This document shows positions 1 through 5,141 of a DNA stretch of 5,141 nucleotides, in pieces. Location of the stretch: NCBI GenBank assembly GCA_027365375.1, contig DAHXNM010000257.1, positions 1 through 5,141 on the forward strand. Direction: 5' to 3'. A program made the position numbers and the translations under genes. The notes beneath the pieces are model-generated. The model made no database searches and was not told the DNA's origin. It saw only the letters and a program-made list of their open reading frames with translations. The DNA is from Ferrimicrobium sp. (GTDB taxonomy: Bacteria; Actinomycetota; Acidimicrobiia; Acidimicrobiales; Acidimicrobiaceae). Positions within the stretch are counted from its first letter, which is position 1. Every line of letters begins with the position of its first letter.

Positions 1-85
1 GTCTGACTGCGTCTTTTTTGAATTCGTCGTCAAATTGTCGACGAGTCTTCTCTTTCCTAGTTTTCTGTTCTTCCGTTTCTCCCAT
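1..85 (-). CDS. IS3-family transposase OrfA, N-terminal 28 codons (partial)
   Basis: The start is ATG at 85-83, and the frame stays open to the window edge (28 codons plus one base). The visible protein is a charged leader (MGETEEQKTRKEKTRR) followed by RRQFDDEFKKDAVR. The latter matches the opening of the IS3/IS911 OrfA helix-turn-helix (Pfam HTH_Tnp_1 type, typically R-R-x-F-x-x-E-F-K-x-x-A-V-R). In this family OrfA binds the element's terminal repeats. It is usually fused by programmed frameshifting to the DDE-domain OrfB, which would lie beyond the left edge. A strong GAGGAG (95-100, minus strand) sits 9 bases before the ATG and fixes the start. Only the N-terminus is visible, so the subgroup and whether the transposase is intact are unknown. 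Confidence 0.72.
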   Translation of the reverse strand, partial: MGETEEQKTRKEKTRRQFDDEFKKDAVR

Positions 86-94
86 ACCTATATT

Positions 95-100
95 CTCCTC
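95..100 (-). promoter_or_regulatory. Shine-Dalgarno site of the IS3 OrfA
   Basis: The minus strand reads GAGGAG here, 9 bases upstream of the ATG at 85. It is the clearest ribosome-binding site on the minus strand of this window, and it supports calling the short open frame at the left edge a real gene start. Confidence 0.65.
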
Positions 101-141
101 GTTTTAAGGGAGAACCGTGTCCCGTATCGTGAGTAGTTTCA

Positions 142-656
142 ATTTGCTAGATCTTCCACAAAGGTTGAATCCTCGCTAGCGTTGATAATGATTACTTCGA
201 CTCCAAAATGCTCACAGAGGGAGAAGACAAGCTCTGACCCAAAACGAAGCAGTCTGTCCTTGTGACTGAGCACCAGCCGCCCAACCTCGCCGGAGCAGAT
301 CCTGGATACAAGTACCTTTAGCCCACGCTTATGGTAGTTTCAGTCCTGACCCTACATCGGAGATGATCTCATAGCTCCACCCGTTTGCGGCGCAATAGCT
401 CTCTAACAAAGCTACCTGGCGAACGAGGTCATCCTTCTGACCGCTGGTTGACACGCGAGCATAGGCGACGGTAGCCCTGGTGGATGGAGTTTTATGAGGA
501 GCAATAGCACGAAGCTTAGATAGGTCATAACGCCTTCTGCCTCCCTGGGTGCGTATAGGGGGATCAATACGTCCTTCTGCTTCCCATCTCCGTAGCGTCA
601 TCGGGTGTACCCCCCAGCTCCTGTGCTGCTATACCAATAGGCACTAACCTCGTCAT
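142..656 (-). pseudogene. tnpA: Broken IS607-family serine transposase (TnpA)
   Basis: Three frames joined together give a recognisable IS607-type TnpA, a small site-specific serine recombinase that moves the element through a phosphoserine intermediate. Segment 1 starts at ATG 656 and reads MTRLVPIGIAAQELG. It is continued in a second frame by VHPMTLRRWEAEGRI and GGRRRYDLSKL, which complete a MerR-like helix-turn-helix. The same frame then gives the resolvase strand VAYARVSTSGQKDDLVRQV, whose serine (first S of ARVSTS) is the expected nucleophile, and ends in DVGSGL. A third frame (339-142) continues NYHKRGLKVL, LVLSHKDRLLRFGSELV and EVIIINASED to DLAN. The first lesion is an extra G in a run of six (610-615). 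The second is an extra A in AAA (338-340), which otherwise gives a stop at 329-331. The usual C-terminus (about 25-30 residues with an ITVFSARLYG-like helix) is missing where the IS3-like element begins. With three lesions a functional product is unlikely. The family assignment is firm, and the mate gene tnpB is not in the window. Confidence 0.85.
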
Positions 657-706
657 GTAGGCATTATTGGAAACTTCGTTTAAGAGTGCTTACCTGGAGA
701 GTAGCA
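142..706 (-). mobile_element. Remnant of an IS607-family element, right boundary uncertain
   Basis: The recombinase pseudogene begins 50 bases past the cysS stop codon, so the outer end of the element must lie somewhere in 657-706. IS607 elements lack terminal inverted repeats and target duplications, so the exact edge cannot be read from one copy. In this family tnpA is usually followed by tnpB, an RNA-guided nuclease gene ancestral to Cas12. Any tnpB would be to the left, beyond the IS3-like insertion. The stretch 657-706 shows only a possible -10 (AATAAT, minus strand, 668-663) seven bases before the tnpA ATG, and no ribosome-binding site. Confidence 0.6.
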
Positions 707-2059
707 CTAGCGTGCCCGGTTTTTGCGGAGTTGGGTACCCTCTTTTGTGTCGAGTATGACAAAACCGGCCGCCTCAATCACCGCTCTGAGTGCGTCTGCA
801 GTGGAGTAGTCGCGGTCTCGTTTTGCCCGATCCCTCTCTTCGACGGCTTGGCTGATCTCGGCTGGTACTTCGAGTGCCTCCTGTGAAGGGGCAAGGCCGA
901 TCCATTCGAGCATGGAGCGAACGGTAGCTACCTTCGCCGTGGCGGCCCCAACTTGCTGGCGATCAAACAGTGTATTGCCTGCTCGGACTTGGTCAAAGAG
1001 GAGTGAGAATGCTGTGGGGGTGTCAAGGTCACTATCGAGTGCGTCAATGAAGGCAGAGAGTGCTTCATCGTCTATGATGCCCGAGTCTCCGCGGTCGAGA
1101 AAGTTGTCGATTCTGTTTAGCGAGGATCGCGCATCGCTGAGCGTTGCGTCGGACATCTCCAGTGGTGATCGGTAGTAGGCTCGCAAATATGCGAGCCGGA
1201 TCGTTCTTCCGCCGAATCGAGTTACGGCATCGGTGAGATCGAGCGTGTTGCCCAATGACTTCGACATCTTCTCCCCGTTCATCTCGACAAAACCCACGTG
1301 GGCCCAGTGTCGAGCAAAAGCCACTCCGAGCACCTGAGCTTGGGCCAACTCGTTCTCATGGTGGGGGAAGATAAGATCCATCCCTCCTCCGTGGAGATCG
1401 AAGCTTGATCCGAGGATCTCGGTAGCCATGGTCACACATTCGGTGTGCCACCCCGGTCGTCCATAACCCCACGGAGCCTCAAAGCCGGGTTCGGTAGACT
1501 CCGCTGCCTTCCAGAGGACAAAGTCAAACGGCGACTCCTTTAAGGGGTTCACCTCAACACGATTGCCAGGCTGCAGTTGATCGAAGTCCTGCTTCGTAAG
1601 AAGCCCGTAGTGAGGCACATGCGAGATCCGAAGATAGACACCGTCGTCGATCACGTAGGCGGCACCTGAGTCGAGCATCGCTTGAATCTTTGCGATCATG
1701 TCTGGAACCCATTCGGTGGCGTGGGGAGTGGCGTCAGGACGTTCAACCCCGAGTCGATCCATGGTCTCCCACCAGATGGCCTCGTAGCGTTGGGCTACCG
1801 CCTGATAGCTTGTAGATTCTTGGCTAGCCTTGGTAAGAATTTTATCATCGATGTCCGTCACGTTCATGACAAGAGTTACGGCAAGACCTTTATTGCGTAG
1901 GTGACGACGGAGCAGGTCGTAAGTGGCCATGACACGACCGTGACCAAGGTGAGGTCGATCTTGGACGGTGGGCCCGCAGACATAGAGGGAGAAGGCCTGC
2001 TGACCCGGGTTGATAAGCTGGGTGACTGATCCGGTCATGGTGTCAAAGAGTGTGGTCAT
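707..2059 (-). CDS. cysS: Cysteine--tRNA ligase (CysRS)
   Basis: This is a full-length, 450-residue class I aminoacyl-tRNA synthetase. It activates cysteine with ATP and charges tRNA-Cys in the cytoplasm. The order of motifs is canonical: YVCGPTV (Cys28), the HIGH-type signature HLGH (37-40), NVTDIDDKI (66-74), GWHTEC (203-208), DLHGGGMDLIFPHHENE (221-237) and KMSKS (264-268). The four expected zinc ligands that select cysteine are all present: Cys28, Cys208, His233 and Glu237. A helical domain follows, then the small C-terminal tRNA-binding region with RDRAKRDRDYSTADALR (409-425) and a GTQLR end, as in CysRS. The paralogous mycothiol ligase MshC shares the catalytic core, but the C-terminal region and the VCGPTV-type N-terminus favour CysRS. 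The ATG at 2059 follows a weak purine stretch (GAAAGAG) only two bases away, so initiation may be leaderless. The gene diverges from valS, and the mobile debris lies just past its intact stop codon. Confidence 0.97.
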   Translation of the reverse strand: MTTLFDTMTGSVTQLINPGQQAFSLYVCGPTVQDRPHLGHGRVMATYDLLRRHLRNKGLAVTLVMNVTDIDDKILTKASQESTSYQAVAQRYEAIWWETMDRLGVERPDATPHATEWVPDMIAKIQAMLDSGAAYVIDDGVYLRISHVPHYGLLTKQDFDQLQPGNRVEVNPLKESPFDFVLWKAAESTEPGFEAPWGYGRPGWHTECVTMATEILGSSFDLHGGGMDLIFPHHENELAQAQVLGVAFARHWAHVGFVEMNGEKMSKSLGNTLDLTDAVTRFGGRTIRLAYLRAYYRSPLEMSDATLSDARSSLNRIDNFLDRGDSGIIDDEALSAFIDALDSDLDTPTAFSLLFDQVRAGNTLFDRQQVGAATAKVATVRSMLEWIGLAPSQEALEVPAEISQAVEERDRAKRDRDYSTADALRAVIEAAGFVILDTKEGTQLRKNRAR

Positions 2060-2068
2060 CGCTCTTTC

Positions 2069-2074
2069 AGTATA
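2069..2074 (-). promoter_or_regulatory. Candidate -10 element for cysS
   Basis: The minus strand reads TATACT, five of six matches to the bacterial consensus, ending 9 bases before the cysS ATG. A transcript starting 6-7 bases downstream would have an almost absent 5' leader, which agrees with the poor ribosome-binding site. No convincing -35 is visible at 16-18 bases spacing. On the plus strand the overlapping TATACG (2071-2076) could serve valS. Confidence 0.35.
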
Positions 2075-2078
2075 CGAG

Positions 2079-2091
2079 CCGCTTTAAGCGG
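2079..2091. repeat. Palindrome in the cysS-valS divergent promoter region
   Basis: CCGCTTTAAGCGG is a perfect inverted repeat, with six-base arms around a single central T. It lies between the candidate cysS -10 and the valS start. It is placed where a dimeric regulator could touch both promoters, but no known operator is recognised. With a one-base centre it is a better DNA site than an RNA hairpin. A second inverted repeat, CGCGG-AG-CCGCG (2109-2120), lies just upstream of the valS ribosome-binding site and could form a small hairpin in the valS leader. Confidence 0.45.
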
Positions 2092-2122
2092 TGGGAGTGA
2101 AGTCGTGGCGCGGAGCCGCGAG

Positions 2123-2127
2123 AGGAG
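2123..2127 (+). promoter_or_regulatory. Shine-Dalgarno site that bears on the valS start
   Basis: AGGAG (within GAGAGGAG, 2120-2127) directly touches the ATG at 2128, leaving no spacer. The in-frame GTG at 2137 sits 9 bases downstream, a normal distance. This favours GTG 2137 as the true start, which would shorten ValRS by three residues (N-terminus M-I-N-V-P-D-K). A weaker GGAG at 2112-2115 is 12 bases from the ATG. Confidence 0.55.
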
Positions 2128-4758
2128 ATGGTTGCTGTGATCAACGTTCCTGACAAGGTCAGCCTTGATGGGCTTGAAGAAAAATGGTCGGCGGCATGGG
2201 AGGAGCGCGGCGTCTATCGTTTCGATGACAGTGTCCCTGCGGAGGCTGTCTACTCCATCGATACTCCTCCTCCGACTGTTAGCGGTTCACTCCACATCGG
2301 ACATGTATTTTCCTACGCCCACGCTGACATCATCGCTCGTTACCAACGAATGCAGGGCCGCGAAGTCTTTTATCCTGTCGGGTGGGATGATAACGGAGTC
2401 CCAACGGAGCGACGGGTGCAGAATTACTTCTCTGTCCGTTGCGATCCTTCACTAAGCTATGAACCTGATCTGGTCCCTGACACCGGCTCCAAAGAACTGC
2501 GCCCTATCTCGCGAGCCAACTTCATCGAGCTGTGTGAGCAGCTTACTCAGCTAGATGAGCAGGTCTATGAGCTGCTATGGCGACGTATTGGCCTCTCGGT
2601 GGATTGGTCTCTTGCCTACACAACCGTGGGCACGCGTTCGCGACAGGTCTCTCAGGCCGCGTTTCTCGACCTACTCGATAAGGGTGAGATCTATCAGAGT
2701 TCGTCGCCGACTCTTTGGGACGTCGATTTTCAGACTGCGGTTGCCCAAGCTGAACTCGAGGATCGTCCGGTAGCAGGAAAGTATCACCGACTACGGTTTG
2801 GGCTATCCGATGGTGGTGAGCTTGAGATTGAAACCTCTAGGCCGGAACTCCTTCCTGCGTGCGTTGGTCTTGTCGTGCACCCGGACGATCTCCGTTATCA
2901 ATCGCTGATCGGGAAAGAGGCGTTGACACCACTGTTTGGGGCTCCAGTGAAGGTGATCGCCCACCCATTGGCCGATCCTGAAAAAGGAACTGGCGCAGCC
3001 ATGGTATGTACATTTGGCGATCTTACCGACGTTACTTGGTGGAGGGAGGGGCAACTACCGTTGCGCGTCATCATGGGCCGGGACGGTCGGCTGCTGGAGA
3101 ACATCGTCTTTGGTACTGACGAGTTCCCGTCCGTAGATCCGGAGCGTGCCAACGGGTTCTACGCGGAAATAGCGAGACGGCGCAGTGTCGCCGCCCGGGA
3201 GCGGATTGCAGAGTTATTAACCGAATCAGGCGATCTTTTGGGTACACCGACCGCTGTGCAACACGCAGTCAAGTTCTACGAGAAGGGGGATCGACCACTT
3301 GAAGTCGTAGCCTCGCGTCAGTGGTTCCTACGTCTTCTCCCGCATCGCGATGCTTTTCTTGCACGAGGACGAGAACTTGAATGGCTTCCTGCTCACATGC
3401 AGGTGAGGTATGAGAACTGGGTAAGTGGGCTAAACGCCGACTGGAACCTCTCACGTCAGCGATTCTTTGGTATCCCTATCCCGCTTTGGTATCCGGTCGA
3501 TCAAGAAGGGGAGGTCGACTACGAGCGACCGATCGTTCCTAGCCGAGAGGAGCTTCCGGTCGACCCGCTTAGCCAGCCTCCGCGTGGTTTCGAGGAGGGT
3601 CAGCGGGGTCAGCCAGGTGGATTTGTAGCCGATCCTGACGTGATGGATACCTGGGCGACCTCAAGCCTTAGCCCACAACTTGCCGGCGGTTGGCTCGATA
3701 ACCCGACGCGGTATGCCAAGGTGTTCCCGATGGATCTACGTCCTCAGGGACAGGAGATTATCCGCACCTGGCTGTTCTACACCATGGTTAGAAGCGAGCT
3801 AGGGTTCAGCGAGCTCCCGTTTAAACGCACTCTGATCTCGGGGTTTGTACTTGATCCCGACCGTAAGAAGATGTCTAAGTCGAAGGGGAACGTGGTGACT
3901 CCGCTTCCTCTTGTAGAACGCTTTGGGGCCGACGCTTTGCGGTATTGGGCGGCGGGTGGTAGGCCTGGAGTGGACACTGCAGCCGACGAGGGACAGATGA
4001 AGATCGGGCGGCGATTAGCGATCAAGATCGCCAACGCAACCAAATTCGTGTTAGGGGTTCTCGATCGCACACGGCCATCGACAAGTTCTGTCGTTGCACA
4101 CCCGGTGGATGCTGGCTTTCTAATGCTGCTTGACCAGTCACTCCGTGATGCTACTGCAAAGCTTGACCGTAACGATTATGCAGGAGCGCTTGAGACGATT
4201 GAGCAGTGTTTTTGGGAGTTCTGCGACGACTACCTCGAGCTGGTCAAGGTCCGTGCCTATGGTGATCCTGTGGGTACCGACCTGTCGCTCGTATCATTCT
4301 CTGAGGATGGGAAGGCGTCCGCCTTGGCTACTCTCCGCAGTGCGAGTGAACTTTTGCTACGAGCCTTGGCTCCGTATCAGCCATTCGTTACCGAAGAGGC
4401 ATGGTCCTGGTTCCATCAGGACTCAATCCATCGGAACGCCTGGCCCCAGCCTGGTGAGGGTCCACGAGCGCTTGGATTATCGGAGTCCACCGAGGCACTA
4501 ATGGAGTCTGACTGTACGCCGATTGAGGTGTTTCGCGCAGCCCAGTCGATTCTAGCCGAGGTCCGTAAGGTCAAGAGTGAGCACAAGGTATCGCCGAAGG
4601 CTCCGGTGGACAAGCTAGTGGTAAGTGCAACTGCCGGTCGGCTGAAGGCGATCGGAGATGCGCTGTCGGATCTCTCTGCCGCCGGTGTGATTAGGGAGGT
4701 TGAGCTGATTGAGGTCGACGACGCAACGATCATCGATGTCGAGATCGGACAGGGTTAG
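2128..4758 (+). CDS. valS: Valine--tRNA ligase, type 2 (ValRS)
   Basis: This full-length class I synthetase (876 residues from the ATG) charges tRNA-Val in the cytoplasm and removes mischarged threonine. Visible in order are PPPTVSGSLHIGH (47-59, HIGH motif), GWDDNGVPTE (85-94), the inserted CP1 editing domain (about 200-400), LSRQRFFGIPIPLW (441-454), DTWATSS (507-513), KMSKSKGN (581-588) and an anticodon-binding helical domain (about 660-800). The CP1 domain contains ETSRPELLPACVG (235-247) and GTGAAMVCTFGD (287-298). GWDDNGVPTE and PPPTVSGS mark the type 2 ValRS found in archaea, many Actinobacteria and Rickettsiales, not the usual bacterial GTDHAG-type enzyme. It also lacks the C-terminal coiled coil of type 1. 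Coordinates give the longest frame, but the ribosome-binding site fits GTG 2137 better (nine bases shorter). No T-box leader fits in the short upstream region. The gene diverges from cysS and converges on a zwf-like gene. Confidence 0.97.
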   Translation: MVAVINVPDKVSLDGLEEKWSAAWEERGVYRFDDSVPAEAVYSIDTPPPTVSGSLHIGHVFSYAHADIIARYQRMQGREVFYPVGWDDNGVPTERRVQNYFSVRCDPSLSYEPDLVPDTGSKELRPISRANFIELCEQLTQLDEQVYELLWRRIGLSVDWSLAYTTVGTRSRQVSQAAFLDLLDKGEIYQSSSPTLWDVDFQTAVAQAELEDRPVAGKYHRLRFGLSDGGELEIETSRPELLPACVGLVVHPDDLRYQSLIGKEALTPLFGAPVKVIAHPLADPEKGTGAAMVCTFGDLTDVTWWREGQLPLRVIMGRDGRLLENIVFGTDEFPSVDPERANGFYAEIARRRSVAARERIAELLTESGDLLGTPTAVQHAVKFYEKGDRPLEVVASRQWFLRLLPHRDAFLARGRELEWLPAHMQVRYENWVSGLNADWNLSRQRFFGIPIPLWYPVDQEGEVDYERPIVPSREELPVDPLSQPPRGFEEGQRGQPGGFVADPDVMDTWATSSLSPQLAGGWLDNPTRYAKVFPMDLRPQGQEIIRTWLFYTMVRSELGFSELPFKRTLISGFVLDPDRKKMSKSKGNVVTPLPLVERFGADALRYWAAGGRPGVDTAADEGQMKIGRRLAIKIANATKFVLGVLDRTRPSTSSVVAHPVDAGFLMLLDQSLRDATAKLDRNDYAGALETIEQCFWEFCDDYLELVKVRAYGDPVGTDLSLVSFSEDGKASALATLRSASELLLRALAPYQPFVTEEAWSWFHQDSIHRNAWPQPGEGPRALGLSESTEALMESDCTPIEVFRAAQSILAEVRKVKSEHKVSPKAPVDKLVVSATAGRLKAIGDALSDLSAAGVIREVELIEVDDATIIDVEIGQG

Positions 4759-5039
4759 CATTACGCATTTGCGATTGACGGGTCGTCGGAGCGGCTGCGA
4801 GCTCCTCCATGAGCGATGACGGTCACGTCCGTCCGTAGCCACGGCTGCGCCAAGATTGTAGAAATCTAGCATAGAGATCACGGCTAGATCGGACGACTTG
4901 CTATCTCGCTACTGAGAGCTATTGGAGAGATCTAGCCACCATGGCTAGTGATTAGCTCGGTAACCAGTGCTTCACGTCGTGGTCGCCGCCCAACAGCTGG
5001 CTTCACACCTCGTGCTCTGGTCAACGTGCTGCGTGTTGC
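4759..5039. other. Non-coding spacer between convergent valS and zwf-like gene
   Basis: This 281-base stretch has no reading frame with a recognisable product on either strand and no tRNA-like structure. A minus-strand frame crossing into valS (from 4881) is antisense to the ValRS C-terminus and matches no family I know. The spacer holds a cluster of CTAG-centred inverted repeats in its second half. An 8-base direct repeat, CGGCTGCG, occurs at 4792-4799 and 4842-4849. No strong terminator with a T tract is visible for either gene. Confidence 0.6.
4864..4948. repeat. Alternating CTAG inverted repeats, possible bidirectional terminator
   Basis: Four related arms alternate in orientation: ATCTAGC (4864-4870), GGCTAGATC (4882-4890), GATCTAGCC (4929-4937) and TGGCTAG (4942-4948). 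Three hairpins can be drawn. They are 4864-4870 with 4883-4889 (7 bp, 12-base loop), 4882-4890 with 4929-4937 (9 bp, 38-base loop), and 4932-4938 with 4942-4948 (7 bp, 3-base loop). The central pairing excludes the other two because they share arms. On the minus strand the first hairpin is followed by TTCTACAATCTT, weakly T-rich, so it could end transcripts from the zwf-like gene. On the plus strand no T tract follows. A role in termination is inferred only from the position between convergent genes. Confidence 0.45.
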
Positions 5040-5141
5040 TCAGTCGGTCCAGGGGGTCTGCCAACCGAGGTGACCTCGAACGAGAGTGTTGGCGGCTTCT
5101 GGCCCCCAACTTCCGCGCTTGTACTCAAGTGGTTGAGTGAC
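5040..5141 (-). CDS. zwf: Probable glucose-6-phosphate dehydrogenase, C-terminal 33 residues (partial)
   Basis: The minus strand is open from the window edge to a TGA at 5042-5040. The residues PLEYKRGSWGPEAANTLV fit the extreme C-terminus of glucose-6-phosphate dehydrogenases, where a Y-x-x-G-(S/T)-W-G-P motif precedes a short helix (A-D-x-L-type, here AANTL) close to the end of the chain. The tail GWQTPWTD fits the variable last residues. The enzyme oxidises glucose 6-phosphate with NAD(P)+ in the oxidative pentose phosphate pathway. Only the tail is visible, so the catalytic and cofactor residues cannot be checked. The call rests on one motif and its position next to a stop codon. The gene runs toward valS, and its body lies to the right of the window. 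Confidence 0.65.
   Translation of the reverse strand, partial: VTQPLEYKRGSWGPEAANTLVRGHLGWQTPWTD

Larger units (their letters stand above)
1..141 (-). mobile_element. Left end of an IS3-family-like insertion sequence (partial, runs off the window)
   Basis: Reading the minus strand, similarity to the IS607-type recombinase stops abruptly after the residues DLAN, at position 142. The next bases, TGAAACTACTC, start a new segment that leads after 56 bases to a well-formed OrfA start with its own ribosome-binding site. Many IS3-family elements begin with TG or TGA, so I place the tip at 141. The last host codon, AAT (142-144), could be part of a 3-4 base target duplication. The other copy lies outside the window, so neither the boundary nor the duplication can be confirmed here. 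The element appears to have inserted into the recombinase gene, which makes it the younger of the two. Confidence 0.6.

Noticed and set aside
685..708. Inverted repeat AGTGCT...AGCACT at the end of cysS as a terminator
   Set aside because: The arms are only six bases with a 12-base loop, one arm overlaps the stop codon, and no T tract follows on the minus strand.
686..1900. Plus-strand open frames at 686-886, 912-1175 and 1682-1900
   Set aside because: They lie antisense inside (or overlap the end of) the intact cysS gene, have no family-like motifs, and are best explained as shadows of its codon structure.
707..2059. MshC (mycothiol cysteine ligase) instead of CysRS
   Set aside because: The core is shared, but the gene has the full C-terminal CysRS region (RDRAKRDRDYSTADALR...GTQLR) and the VCGPTV N-terminus typical of true CysRS.
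2060..2127. T-box or other riboswitch controlling valS
   Set aside because: The region upstream of valS is too short for a T-box leader, and no specifier or antiterminator-like structure is visible.
2165..4733. Several short open frames on both strands within valS
   Set aside because: All overlap the clearly conserved ValRS frame, with low-complexity Ser/Arg/Pro-rich products typical of out-of-frame translation.
4792..4849. 8-base direct repeat CGGCTGCG in the valS-zwf spacer
   Set aside because: A single short GC-rich repeat pair is expected by chance, and nothing around it suggests an attachment site or array.
4615..4881. Minus-strand frame of 88 codons crossing the valS end
   Set aside because: More than half is antisense to the ValRS C-terminus. 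There is no recognisable motif and no clear ribosome-binding site.
4975..5140. Plus-strand frame from a GTG near 4975 to a TGA at 5138, and a second open plus-strand frame to the edge
   Set aside because: The minus strand over the same bases gives a recognisable G6PDH-like tail. The plus-strand products are unlike any family and rich in Cys/Ser/Arg.
1..5141. CRISPR array, tRNA or rRNA genes, origin of replication
   Set aside because: No regularly spaced repeats, cloverleaf or T-loop consensus, or DnaA-box cluster was seen on either strand by eye.

Overview
This window carries two intact aminoacyl-tRNA synthetase genes, flanked on the left by nested insertion-sequence debris and on the right by the end of what looks like a sugar-phosphate dehydrogenase gene. 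The organism is probably a moderately GC-rich actinobacterium, perhaps of the Acidimicrobiia type. That rests on three things: the valine enzyme is the 'type 2' (archaeal/actinobacterial-like) form, the right-edge protein end resembles actinobacterial glucose-6-phosphate dehydrogenases, and codon usage looks moderately GC-rich by eye. It is an inference only.

Layout. Positions 1-141 (minus strand) are the left end of an apparent IS3-family element, with the ribosome-binding site and first 28 codons of its OrfA. Positions 142-656 (minus strand) are a broken IS607-family serine transposase gene, tnpA. It has a start codon, a MerR-like helix-turn-helix and a serine recombinase domain, but two single-base frameshifts, and its last part is cut off by the IS3 insertion. 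Positions 707-2059 (minus strand) are an intact cysS. Positions 2060-2127 are a short divergent promoter region containing a palindrome. Positions 2128-4758 (plus strand) are an intact valS. Positions 4759-5039 are a non-coding spacer between convergent genes, with a cluster of alternating CTAG-centred inverted repeats. Positions 5040-5141 (minus strand) encode the last 33 residues of a probable Zwf protein.

How the parts relate. cysS and valS diverge from a 68-base region, so their promoters must overlap or lie back to back. Both enzymes charge tRNAs for translation in the cytoplasm. valS and the zwf-like gene converge on a spacer that would have to terminate transcription from both sides. 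The mobile elements sit just past the cysS stop codon and leave cysS whole. The decay order is readable: an IS607-type element arrived downstream of cysS, and its transposase gene then acquired two homopolymer frameshifts and an IS3 insertion (relative order of these unknown).

I found no new defence or mobile system here. The points most worth a second look are the nested, triply damaged IS607 transposase, the mutually exclusive hairpins in the valS-zwf spacer, and the compact cysS-valS divergent promoter.
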